Made by a program: the position numbers and the translations under genes | Shown here: positions 7,064 through 14,119 of the stretch, in pieces | Numbering within the stretch: the stretch's first letter is position 1 | Layout of the letters: every line of letters starts with the position of its first letter | Notes under the pieces: generated by a model | What the model was told of the DNA's origin: nothing | What the model saw: only the letters and a program-made list of their open reading frames with translations | The model's database searches: none | DNA from: an uncultured Eubacteriales bacterium | GTDB taxonomy: Bacteria > Bacillota > Clostridia > Oscillospirales > Oscillospiraceae | Length of the DNA stretch: 40,169 nt | Reading direction: 5' to 3' | Assembly: GCA_900551995.1 (NCBI GenBank) | Contig: URXW01000014.1 | Location: forward strand, 1-40,169

Positions 7064-7106
7064 AGGCAAAAAAAGAACGTCCCTCCGGGACGTTCTTTTT
7101 TTGCCT
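7064..7106. terminator. Bidirectional terminator, GntR gene and ROK kinase gene
   Basis: A perfect 20-bp stem with a TCC loop, inner arms AGAACGTCCC/GGGACGTTCT and outer A7/T7 arms. It sits between two convergent genes and gives a T-run in both directions. Its outer AGGCAAAAAAAGAA arm recurs at 18489. Confidence 0.9.
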
Positions 7107-7115
7107 GTTGGGGGG

Positions 7116-8045
7116 TCACAGAGCCGCCGCGCCGATGATGCCCGCCTCGTTGCCCAGCTTCGCTGCGCGAAGCTCCGGCGGCTTGCGGTCATGCCCGCCG
7201 AAGCAGTTTGATGCCACGTACTCCCGCACGGGGGCGAGGAGACGCTCCCCTTGGCGGCTGATGCCGCCGCCGATGAGCACCAGCTCCGGCCCCAGAATGT
7301 TCACCAGATCGGTGATGCCTGCGGCGACGTAGACGTAGTACCGCTCCAGCACCGCCTGCGCCGTCTCGTCGCCCTGCTCCGCCGCGTCGAATACGTCCTT
7401 GGCGGTGAGGGCGTCGCCGAAGGAGGACAGCGCGGACTCCGGGTGCGCCTGCCCGGCACGCTTGCCCTGACGGATCAGGGCGGTGGCGGAGCCGTAAGCC
7501 TCCCAGCAGCCCCTGCGCCCGCAGGTACAGGGCTCACCGTCCAGCACCAGGAGGGCGTGCCCCACCTCCGCGCCGGTGCCGCCTGCGCCCTCCAGCAGCT
7601 TGCCGTCGGCAATAATGCCGCTGCCCACGCCGGTGCCCAGCGTGATGAGCACCATGCTGCGGCAGCCCACGGCGGCGCCCGCCACCGTCTCCGCCAGCGC
7701 GGCGCAGTTGGCGTCGTTGCTGAGGCGGCAGGGCAGACCGAGACGCTGGGTCACCATGTCGCACACGGGCACATCGAACCAGCCCAGATTATACGCACGC
7801 ACCACCACGCCGCGGCTGCTGTCGCAGGTGCCGGGGGAGCCGATGCCGATGCTGGCGCAGTGGGCGGCGGTGATGCCCGCCTTCTCCATCGCCAGCTCCG
7901 CCGCGCGGCAGATGTCCGCCACCACGGCCTCCGGTGCGCGCTCCGCGCCGGTGGGAACGCTTGCCTCCGCCACGATGCGCTGGCTCTCGTCCACCACGCC
8001 GGCGGCGATGTTGGTGCCGCCCAGATCAATGCCGATACGATACAT
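7116..8045 (-). CDS. ROK-family sugar kinase (glucokinase-like)
   Basis: 309 residues. The phosphate-binding loop DLGGTNIA is at 7-14 and the catalytic Asp111 is in LSNDANCAAL. The zinc-binding signature has His163 followed by CTCGRRGCWE (Cys173, Cys175, Cys180). This is the ROK glucokinase layout: ATP-dependent phosphorylation of glucose or a related hexose in the cytosol. Fructokinase or N-acetylmannosamine kinase activity cannot be excluded from motifs alone. The repressor type is unlikely because there is no N-terminal helix-turn-helix. The start ATG 8045 has AAGGAGG upstream. It lies 84 bases after the oxidoreductase gene on the same strand, with a hairpin between them. Confidence 0.88.
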   Translation of the reverse strand: MYRIGIDLGGTNIAAGVVDESQRIVAEASVPTGAERAPEAVVADICRAAELAMEKAGITAAHCASIGIGSPGTCDSSRGVVVRAYNLGWFDVPVCDMVTQRLGLPCRLSNDANCAALAETVAGAAVGCRSMVLITLGTGVGSGIIADGKLLEGAGGTGAEVGHALLVLDGEPCTCGRRGCWEAYGSATALIRQGKRAGQAHPESALSSFGDALTAKDVFDAAEQGDETAQAVLERYYVYVAAGITDLVNILGPELVLIGGGISRQGERLLAPVREYVASNCFGGHDRKPPELRAAKLGNEAGIIGAAAL

Positions 8046-8081
8046 AGGGAACCTCCTTGGGAGAAAGAAATCAAAGCAAGA

Positions 8082-8107
8082 GAGGGCGGGCAGTGTTGCC
8101 CGCCCTC
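8082..8107 (-). terminator. Hairpin between the oxidoreductase and ROK genes
   Basis: GAGGGCGGGCA and TGCCCGCCCTC arms (11 bp) with a 4-base loop. On the minus strand it is followed by TCTTGCTTTG, a weak T-run, so it may attenuate rather than stop transcription into the ROK kinase gene. Confidence 0.5.
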
Positions 8108-8129
8108 CTGATAAGCGAATTGCAGGGGA

Positions 8130-9164
8130 TCAGATGTGGGTCACGAAGTCGGTGTTCACCGCCACGGGACGCGCAATATCGGACGAACGGATGCTGCCGA
8201 AGATGGTACGCATGGTGGTCAACGCCTCCTTGCCGGAGACCTCCGGCTCGCGGTCGTGCACCAGCGCATCCACAAACTCATCAATGACGCCGGACTTTTC
8301 AGAGGCGAAATCGAAGGCGAAGCTGGTGCGGTTGCCCTCCATGTCGTTGATGATAATGGGGGCGGAGGGCTCACTGTAAATCAGCATAAGACCCTTGGTG
8401 CCGTACAGCACGGTGGACTGGCACTCGTGGCCGTAGACCGTCCAGCTGGCTGCCAGTGTGCCCAGCGCGCCGCCGGACATCTTCAGGATGCACAGGGCGT
8501 TGTCGTCCACGCTGATAAGGTTGCCGTTGGCGTCGCGCTTGTTCAGCGTGACGATCTTGGCGGTGGTCTCGATGACCTTCTGGTTCAGCAGGTACTGGAT
8601 CAGATCGACCTTGTGGATGCCCATGTCGGACAGCGCGCCCATGGCCGCCTTGTTCTTATCGAAGAACCACGCGTCGCGATCCTCCGACCAGCCCTCCGGC
8701 CCGGAGTTGCCCAGAACGGTGCGGAAGGTGATCACGTCGCCGATAACGCCCGCGTCCAGCAGCTGCTTCGCCTTGCGGTGGATGGGGTCAAAGCGCATAT
8801 TGTGCCCCACCATCAGATGACGGCTGTTGCGCTCGGCAGCCGCCACCATGGACTCGCACTCCGCCAGCGTGATCGCCATGGGCTTCTCCACCAGCACGTG
8901 CTTCCCGGCGTACAGAGCCGCCGTGCAGATCTCCGCATGGCTGCGGTTCTCCACACATATAGATATGGCGTCTACGTTGGGATCATCCACCAGCTCGTAG
9001 AAGCTGTGGTAGACCTTGCCGCCATACTGCGCCGCCATCTCCTCGGCACGCGCCGTGTTCTTGTCGTAGAAAGCTACGATCTCCGCATTGGGGTTGGCTG
9101 CATACTCAGGCAGATGGCGCACCTGTGCGATCTTGCCGCAGCCGATAATGCCGACTCGGATCAT
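8130..9164 (-). CDS. Gfo/Idh/MocA-family oxidoreductase
   Basis: 344 residues. The N-terminal Rossmann fold starts with VGIIGCGKIAQ (residues 4-14). Lys94 in VLVEKPMA is the conserved catalytic lysine of the family, and the C-terminal alpha/beta substrate domain carries SDMGIHKVDLIQYL. Family members oxidise or reduce hydroxyls of sugars, inositols or related polyols with NAD(P). The substrate here cannot be inferred. The start ATG 9164 has GGAGGTTC 8 bases upstream. The adjacent ROK kinase and a convergent UTRA regulator suggest sugar metabolism. Confidence 0.85.
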   Translation of the reverse strand: MIRVGIIGCGKIAQVRHLPEYAANPNAEIVAFYDKNTARAEEMAAQYGGKVYHSFYELVDDPNVDAISICVENRSHAEICTAALYAGKHVLVEKPMAITLAECESMVAAAERNSRHLMVGHNMRFDPIHRKAKQLLDAGVIGDVITFRTVLGNSGPEGWSEDRDAWFFDKNKAAMGALSDMGIHKVDLIQYLLNQKVIETTAKIVTLNKRDANGNLISVDDNALCILKMSGGALGTLAASWTVYGHECQSTVLYGTKGLMLIYSEPSAPIIINDMEGNRTSFAFDFASEKSGVIDEFVDALVHDREPEVSGKEALTTMRTIFGSIRSSDIARPVAVNTDFVTHI

Positions 9165-9241
9165 AAAAAAGCGAACCTCCTCTGTCCGTTCTTACACTGC
9201 CGGCCGCGCAGGGCGGCGGCTCCACGTATTTGTATATGGGT

Positions 9242-9250
9242 ATTGTACCA
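9242..9250 (-). promoter_or_regulatory. Extended -10 promoter for the oxidoreductase
   Basis: On the minus strand, TGGTACAAT, a TGn-extended -10 about 75 bases before the start codon. The -35 is poor (TTTTCT), which is compatible with an extended -10. Confidence 0.45.
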
Positions 9251-9298
9251 AAAGAAACGGGGAAAGAAAAGAGTTTTTTGCAAACTTTGCAAAATTAT

Positions 9299-9871
9299 TC
9301 ACAAAATCTGCGCGGCAACCGTCAGCGCGCAGCCGTTTTTCTCCGTGTAGTCCAGCGACACGCCCGCGGGGAGGGCAAAACGGCTCAAGGTCAGCAGGGG
9401 GCCCTTCCCTGTCAGCTTGAAGAGGGACTCCTTGGCGGTCCAGATCTCCCAGAACCGGCGGCAGCCGCCGTCGTCACAGGGGCGGATATACGCCATCTCC
9501 TCCGTGGAGCACACCCGGCGCATGAATTTCTCCTGGGCGGAGCGGATCACCTCCACGTCCACGCCCACAGGCACGTCCGCCGTGACGCACACCGCCCACG
9601 CGCCGGAGTGGCTGACGGACACATACACGCCGCCGCGTTCCACGGTGGGCTTGCCCAGCTCGTCCCACGTCAGGGGAACGTCCTGCTCGGCGCAGTGCAG
9701 CGTTGCTGCCGCCATGCGCCGCACCAGCAGCTCACCGGCGATGGTGCGCTTTTTGTCGTCCTCGCCGGCGATGTCGGCAACGCGCCGCCGCCGCGTCTCG
9801 TCCATCATGGACAGGACGGCCTGTGCCGTTTCGTCGGTCAGTTCCCGGATGTCAAACCACTGTAATTCCAT
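9299..9871 (-). CDS. 4'-phosphopantetheinyl transferase, Sfp type
   Basis: 190 residues. It transfers phosphopantetheine from coenzyme A to a serine of carrier proteins. Visible motifs are SVSHSGAWAVC (about 85-95), the metal-binding VGVDVEVI (Asp105, Glu107) and WTAKESLFKLTGKG (Lys147, Glu148). ATG 9871 is selected over the longer frame because AGGAGGCG lies 6 bases upstream and the extension covers the promoter. No nonribosomal peptide or polyketide synthase lies in the window, so its target carrier is elsewhere, possibly the fatty-acid ACP. Confidence 0.88.
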   Translation of the reverse strand: MELQWFDIRELTDETAQAVLSMMDETRRRRVADIAGEDDKKRTIAGELLVRRMAAATLHCAEQDVPLTWDELGKPTVERGGVYVSVSHSGAWAVCVTADVPVGVDVEVIRSAQEKFMRRVCSTEEMAYIRPCDDGGCRRFWEIWTAKESLFKLTGKGPLLTLSRFALPAGVSLDYTEKNGCALTVAAQIL

Positions 9872-9903
9872 ATCCGCGCCTCCTGCGTAGTTTCTCTGTC
9901 CGT

Positions 9904-9912
9904 ATTGTACCA
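9904..9912 (-). promoter_or_regulatory. Extended -10 promoter for the PPTase gene
   Basis: On the minus strand, TGGTACAAT about 35 bases before the start codon; no clear -35. It diverges from the promoter at 9949-9977. Confidence 0.4.
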
Positions 9913-9948
9913 CGATTTGCGCCGCCGCGCCACTTATTTTTGCCCCTC

Positions 9949-9977
9949 TTGCAATTTGTCGGAAAATGTCGTACACT
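9949..9977 (+). promoter_or_regulatory. Promoter for the GNAT-like/LysE pair
   Basis: TTGCAA (9949-9954), a 17-base spacer and TACACT (9972-9977), about 30 bases before ATG 10008. Confidence 0.5.
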
Positions 9978-10007
9978 GTCTTTGTGTTTGCATAGGAGGT
10001 ATACCGC

Positions 10008-11135
10008 ATGGTTTCCATTATAGAAGTGACCACCAAGGCGCAGCTTCGTAAGTTTGTGGACTATCCCAACCACCTGTATGAAGATGTGCCGCAGTTTGTG
10101 CCCGCCACGTATGGCGACGACCTGTCCGACTGGGACAGGAGGAAGAACCCCGCCTTTGCCTATTGCGATGCCCGCTGCTGGCTGGCGGAGCGCGACGGGG
10201 AGATCGTGGGGCGCATCGGAGCCATCCGCTCCCGGAAGTCCAACGACAAGTGGGGCACCAACCGCCTGCGGTTCACGCAGGTGGATTTTATCGACGACCG
10301 GGAGGTGTCCGCCGCCCTGTTCGCCACCGTGGAGGAATGGGCGCGGGAGCTGGGCTGCGACGCCGTACACGGCCCCTTGGGCTTCACCGACATGGACAGA
10401 GAGGGTATGCTGGTGGAGGGCTTTGACCGCCGCAGCTGCTTTTTCACCTACTATAACTATCCCTACTACATCGACCACATGACCGCGTTGGGCTACGGGA
10501 AGGACGTGGACTGGATCGAGGAGCTGATCACCGTCCCCACGGATGAGGCGACCATCAAGCGGTGGGAGAAGATCTCCGACTTCGTGCTGAAGCGGCACCA
10601 TCTCCACGTCCACAAGGCGAGAAACCGCCTGTCCTATCTGCCGCTGCTGAAGCCGTTTTTCGAGCTGGTGAACCTCGCCTACGCGCCGCTGTACAGCACG
10701 GTGGATCTGTCGGAGCAGCAGGTCAGGAAGTATTCCGCCAAGTTCGCGCCGCTCATCAACCCCAACACCACCTGCTTCGTCATGGACGAGGAGAACCGCA
10801 TGGTCGCCTTCGGCGTGGGCGCGCCCAGCCTTGCCTCCGCCATGCAGAAGCACCGGGGAAGGCTGTTCCCCACCGGCTGGGTGGATGTGCTGAAGGCGTT
10901 CCGGAGGAACGACACGGTGGATCTGCTGTTGATCGCCGTCCACCCGGACTATCAGAAGAAGGGCGTCAACGCCGTTATCCTCAGCCAGGCCATGAAGGGC
11001 TGCATCAAAATGGGCATCCGGCAGGCGGAGACGGGGCCCATGCTGGAGCTGAACGACAAGGTGCAGTCCCAGTGGAAGGATTTTGAAACCGAGCAGCACA
11101 AACGCCGCCGGTGCTTTATTAAGGAGTTAACGTAA
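10008..11135 (+). CDS. GNAT-like N-acetyltransferase family protein
   Basis: 375 residues. The N-terminal part (LYEDVPQFVPATYGDDLSDW, about 23-45) and C-terminal part (DLLLIAVHPDYQKKGVNAVI, about 305-325, with the acetyl-CoA-type pattern) resemble the large GNAT-like family annotated only as N-acetyltransferase or YghO-like in many bacteria. No substrate is established. The start ATG 10008 has AGGAGGT 8 bases upstream. A LysE-type exporter begins 3 bases after its stop and its ribosome-binding site lies inside this gene, so the two are very likely co-translated and may act on the same amino-acid-like compound (inference). Confidence 0.72.
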   Translation: MVSIIEVTTKAQLRKFVDYPNHLYEDVPQFVPATYGDDLSDWDRRKNPAFAYCDARCWLAERDGEIVGRIGAIRSRKSNDKWGTNRLRFTQVDFIDDREVSAALFATVEEWARELGCDAVHGPLGFTDMDREGMLVEGFDRRSCFFTYYNYPYYIDHMTALGYGKDVDWIEELITVPTDEATIKRWEKISDFVLKRHHLHVHKARNRLSYLPLLKPFFELVNLAYAPLYSTVDLSEQQVRKYSAKFAPLINPNTTCFVMDEENRMVAFGVGAPSLASAMQKHRGRLFPTGWVDVLKAFRRNDTVDLLLIAVHPDYQKKGVNAVILSQAMKGCIKMGIRQAETGPMLELNDKVQSQWKDFETEQHKRRRCFIKELT

Positions 11136-11138
11136 GCC

Positions 11139-11756
11139 GTGAATATTTACCTGCAAGGGCTGACCATGGGGCTTGCCTATGTGGCTCCCATCGGGCTGCA
11201 AAACCTGTTCGTCATCAACAGCGCGCTGACCCAAAAGCGCAGCCGCGTCTACATCACCGCGCTGATCGTCATTTTCTGGGATATTTCTCTGGGAGTGTCC
11301 TGCTTCTTAGGGGCGGGTGCGCTGATGCAGGCTCTGCCGTGGCTGCAAAAGGTCATCCTCTGCGTGGGCAGCCTCATCGTCCTGTGGATCGGCATTGGAC
11401 TGCTGCGCTCAAAGGCAAGTCTGGAGGGCGGCAGGGACGTGAACGTGCCGCTGTGGAAGCTGGCGTCCACCGCCTTCGTGGTTACGTGGCTGAACCCCCA
11501 GGCGATCATCGACGGCACCATGATGCTGGGCGCGTTCCGCGCCACGCTGTCCGCCGGCGGCGACCTGCCGTTTATCTTCGGCTTCGGCTCCGCGTCGGTG
11601 CTGTGGTTCCTGACGCTCTCCACCATCGTCTCCCTGCTGGGCAGCAAGTTCAACGAGAAGGTGCTGAACGTCATCAACAAGGTCTGCGGCGTGGTCATCC
11701 TCTTCTACGGGCTGAAGCTGCTGTACAGCTTTATCAAGATGATGGGCTGGCTGTAA
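11139..11756 (+). CDS. LysE-family amino-acid exporter
   Basis: 205 residues, about six hydrophobic segments. The N-terminal GLAYVAPIGLQNLFVINSAL and the central TWLNPQAIIDGTMMLGAF are hallmark segments of LysE/ArgO exporters. It probably exports basic or other amino acids, or their derivatives. It starts with GTG 11139, with AAGGAG (11121-11126) inside the end of the preceding gene. The substrate is not evident, and the tight link to a GNAT-like gene is notable. Confidence 0.87.
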   Translation: MNIYLQGLTMGLAYVAPIGLQNLFVINSALTQKRSRVYITALIVIFWDISLGVSCFLGAGALMQALPWLQKVILCVGSLIVLWIGIGLLRSKASLEGGRDVNVPLWKLASTAFVVTWLNPQAIIDGTMMLGAFRATLSAGGDLPFIFGFGSASVLWFLTLSTIVSLLGSKFNEKVLNVINKVCGVVILFYGLKLLYSFIKMMGWL

Positions 11757-11768
11757 AAAGAAAACAAG

Positions 11769-11797
11769 TTGGCAAACCGCGCCCTTTCTGCTACAAT
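11769..11797 (+). promoter_or_regulatory. Promoter for truA
   Basis: TTGGCA (11769-11774), a 17-base spacer and TACAAT (11792-11797). The predicted start near 11804 falls just before AAAGGG, leaving a leader of about 16 bases and ruling out the upstream ATGs as start codons. Confidence 0.7.
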
Positions 11798-11819
11798 GAG
11801 GCAGAAAGGGCGTGATTTT

Positions 11820-12557
11820 TTGGAACAGAACTACAAGCTGACCATCGCCTACGACGGCTCGCGGTTTTTTGGCTGGGAACGGCAGCCGGACAAGGACACC
11901 ATACAGGGGAAGCTGGAGGCGGTGCTGGGGCAGCTGCAGGGGGCACCCGTGAACGTGATCGGCGCGGGACGCACCGACGCAGGCGTCCACGCCCGCGCCA
12001 TGACCGCCAACGTGGTGCTCTCCGTGGCGGAGTCGCCGGAGGAGCTGCGGGACTATATGAACCGCTACCTGCCCGACGCCATCGCCGTCCGGGAGGTGAA
12101 GGAGGCGTCGCCGCGGTTCCACGCCCGGTACAACGCGCTGGGCAAGACGTACCGCTATACGTGCCACACCGGCGCGGTGAAGCCGGTGTTTGACCGCAAG
12201 TACGTGACGGTGCTGGACTATGACCCGGACGTAGAGAAAATGCGGCGGGCGGCGTCGTACCTGCTGGGGGAGCAGGACTTCGCCAGCTTCTGCGGCAATC
12301 CCCGCATGAAAAAATCCACCGTCCGGCTGGTGGATCACATCTCCATCGAGCGGCGGAAGGATCGGGTGATCTTCACGTTCCACGGCACCGGCTTTTTGCA
12401 GAACATGGTGCGGATCATGGTGGGCACGCTGCTGGAGGTGGGGCGCGGCTTCTGGGAGCCGGAGAAGGTGGGGGAGATCCTGCTGGCGCAGGATCGCAAG
12501 CAGGCGGGGCCCACGGCACCGCCGGAGGGGCTGTGCTTGATGAAGGTGGACTATTGA
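11820..12557 (+). CDS. truA: tRNA pseudouridine(38-40) synthase TruA
   Basis: 245 residues. It isomerises uridines 38-40 of the tRNA anticodon arm to pseudouridine. The catalytic Asp53 is in GAGRTDAGVHA. Other family blocks are YRYTCHTG, FCGNPRMKKSTVR and GFLQNMVRIMVGTLLEVG. The start is called as TTG 11820 because AAAGGG lies 9 bases upstream and the gene's own promoter ends at 11797; an in-frame ATG at 11796 overlaps the -10 box and cannot be transcribed from this promoter. Length is normal for the family with this start. Confidence 0.93.
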   Translation: MEQNYKLTIAYDGSRFFGWERQPDKDTIQGKLEAVLGQLQGAPVNVIGAGRTDAGVHARAMTANVVLSVAESPEELRDYMNRYLPDAIAVREVKEASPRFHARYNALGKTYRYTCHTGAVKPVFDRKYVTVLDYDPDVEKMRRAASYLLGEQDFASFCGNPRMKKSTVRLVDHISIERRKDRVIFTFHGTGFLQNMVRIMVGTLLEVGRGFWEPEKVGEILLAQDRKQAGPTAPPEGLCLMKVDY

Positions 12558-12561
12558 CAGA

Positions 12562-12595
12562 AAAAATCCCTGCGCCCACGGGCGCAGGGATTTTT
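12562..12595. terminator. Bidirectional terminator, truA and cohesin-like gene
   Basis: AAAAATCCCTGCGCC and GGCGCAGGGATTTTT arms with a CACG loop, between convergent genes. It gives T-runs in both directions. Confidence 0.9.
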
Positions 12596-12596
12596 G

Positions 12597-14102
12597 TCAC
12601 ATATTGTGGATGTCGTCCAGCAGATCCGACAGCGACATGGTGCGTACCTGCTCCTCGTCGGCGGGCGTCGGTTCATCGGCACCCTCCCGCTCCCGTACCG
12701 GGGCGGGCTTGGACGTATCCTCCGCCGGGGCGGGGGCTTTCACGCTCTCCGCCGGGGCGGCTGCGCGCTCCTGCGCCGGGGCGTCCTCACGGGGCACCAG
12801 ACGCGGCACGCGGGCGGTATGGCGTTCCTCCAGCTGGGGAGGCTGGGGCCGCTTGGGCGTCTCCGGCTCGTCGTCGTAGTCGTCGTCACCGCCGCCTCCG
12901 TGACCGCGGCCGATCAGGAAGCCCAGCAGGAACAGCACGATCACCAGCAGCACCGCCACGGCGATAGCCACATAGGTGGTCTTGACCTCACCCAGCAGGG
13001 GCAGTGTTACGGTGCCGGGGATCTCCAGCGGCGGAACGGTGGGGACGGTGGCGGGGTCAATGACCTCCACCGTGGGGACGATGCCCGTGTAGGCGGGCAT
13101 ACGCAGCACGTGAATGGTGTATTCCTGCTTTGTCTTGCCGTCCTCGGCAAGACCGCTGACGGTGATGACCGTCTCGCTCTCCGTGGCGGACAGCTGCACC
13201 GTGCCGGTGCCGGTGACGCCCTTTGCCTTCTCGTCCTTGGCGGCGGCGGCGATGGTCACCTGCCGCGTCTCATAGGGCACGTAGGCGATGTAGTCCGTCA
13301 CGCTGGCGTTGAACGCCGGGGACAGTGTGGCACCCTCCATGGTCAAGGAGGCGAGGGCGGCCTCGGCAGAGGGCTTATAGTTGGGGTCCTGCTGCCGCGT
13401 CACATCGATGGTGTACGTCTTGGAGGCACCGTTGGCAGCCGTGACCTTGATGCTCACGGTGTTGGAGCCGACTGCCAGCTCCTCGTTGCCGCTGACGGAC
13501 ACGCTGGAGCCGCTGTCGGACTTCTTATAGCTGAGATCCAGCTTCGTCACGGCGAAGGGCACCGTGCAGGTGTAGTACGTGGTGCCGGAGGAGAAGGAGG
13601 GGCTCAGCGTGGCGTTGGAGCAGGACAGGGAGCTGAGGGAGCAGTCCCCGCTGGGAGCCGCGCCGATCTTGCCGGACCACGCCGCGCTACCCAGCTCCGT
13701 GTCCACGTTGCCGTCGGACACCACGATGTTGGAGAACGTGGCGGACAGCGCGTCGCCCTGCTTGGCGTTGCCGGATACCTTCATCTTCACGGTGACAACG
13801 CCGCCGCTGCTGCTGGAGGTGCCGTATACGCTGAACCTGTTGTTGTTGACGATGATGCTCCAGCCGCTGACGGAGCAGTTGTAGTTGGTAAAGGACAGGT
13901 TGTCGCTGTAGCTGAGGTCGGCGGTCAGACCGTAGACCTTATTGGGCACGGACAGCGTCAGCGTCACCGTGTCCCCCGCCAGCAGCTCAGAGGTGCCGGT
14001 CAGACTGGCTCCCGCGGCGTGCGCCGTCTGGGGCAGCAGTGTGACCACCAGCAGCAGCGTCAGCAGAGCCGAGGCGGCTGCGCGAAAGAGTTTGCTCTTC
14101 AT
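12597..14102 (-). CDS. Membrane-anchored cohesin-like surface protein
   Basis: 501 residues. A signal peptide (about 1-29, ending AHA) leads to a cohesin-like domain (about 31-145): AGDTVTLTLSV, YGLTADLSYSDNLSF, GGVVTVKMKVSGNAKQGD. Two cadherin-like beta-sandwich domains follow (about 155-235 and 247-334), each starting LxSLxxxxATLSPxF and ending in a YTIxVxR strand. A Pro/Thr-rich stretch, a membrane segment (about 377-397) and a 104-residue Pro/Ala/acidic tail end in SLSDLLDDIHNM. It should display the cohesin-like domain outside the cell. It starts 17 bases after the dockerin gene with GGAGGAAG as ribosome-binding site, so one transcript probably makes both partners. The cohesin call rests on pattern only. 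Confidence 0.75.
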   Translation of the reverse strand: MKSKLFRAAASALLTLLLVVTLLPQTAHAAGASLTGTSELLAGDTVTLTLSVPNKVYGLTADLSYSDNLSFTNYNCSVSGWSIIVNNNRFSVYGTSSSSGGVVTVKMKVSGNAKQGDALSATFSNIVVSDGNVDTELGSAAWSGKIGAAPSGDCSLSSLSCSNATLSPSFSSGTTYYTCTVPFAVTKLDLSYKKSDSGSSVSVSGNEELAVGSNTVSIKVTAANGASKTYTIDVTRQQDPNYKPSAEAALASLTMEGATLSPAFNASVTDYIAYVPYETRQVTIAAAAKDEKAKGVTGTGTVQLSATESETVITVSGLAEDGKTKQEYTIHVLRMPAYTGIVPTVEVIDPATVPTVPPLEIPGTVTLPLLGEVKTTYVAIAVAVLLVIVLFLLGFLIGRGHGGGGDDDYDDEPETPKRPQPPQLEERHTARVPRLVPREDAPAQERAAAPAESVKAPAPAEDTSKPAPVREREGADEPTPADEEQVRTMSLSDLLDDIHNM

Positions 14103-14119
14103 AAGGGTTCTTCCTCCCG

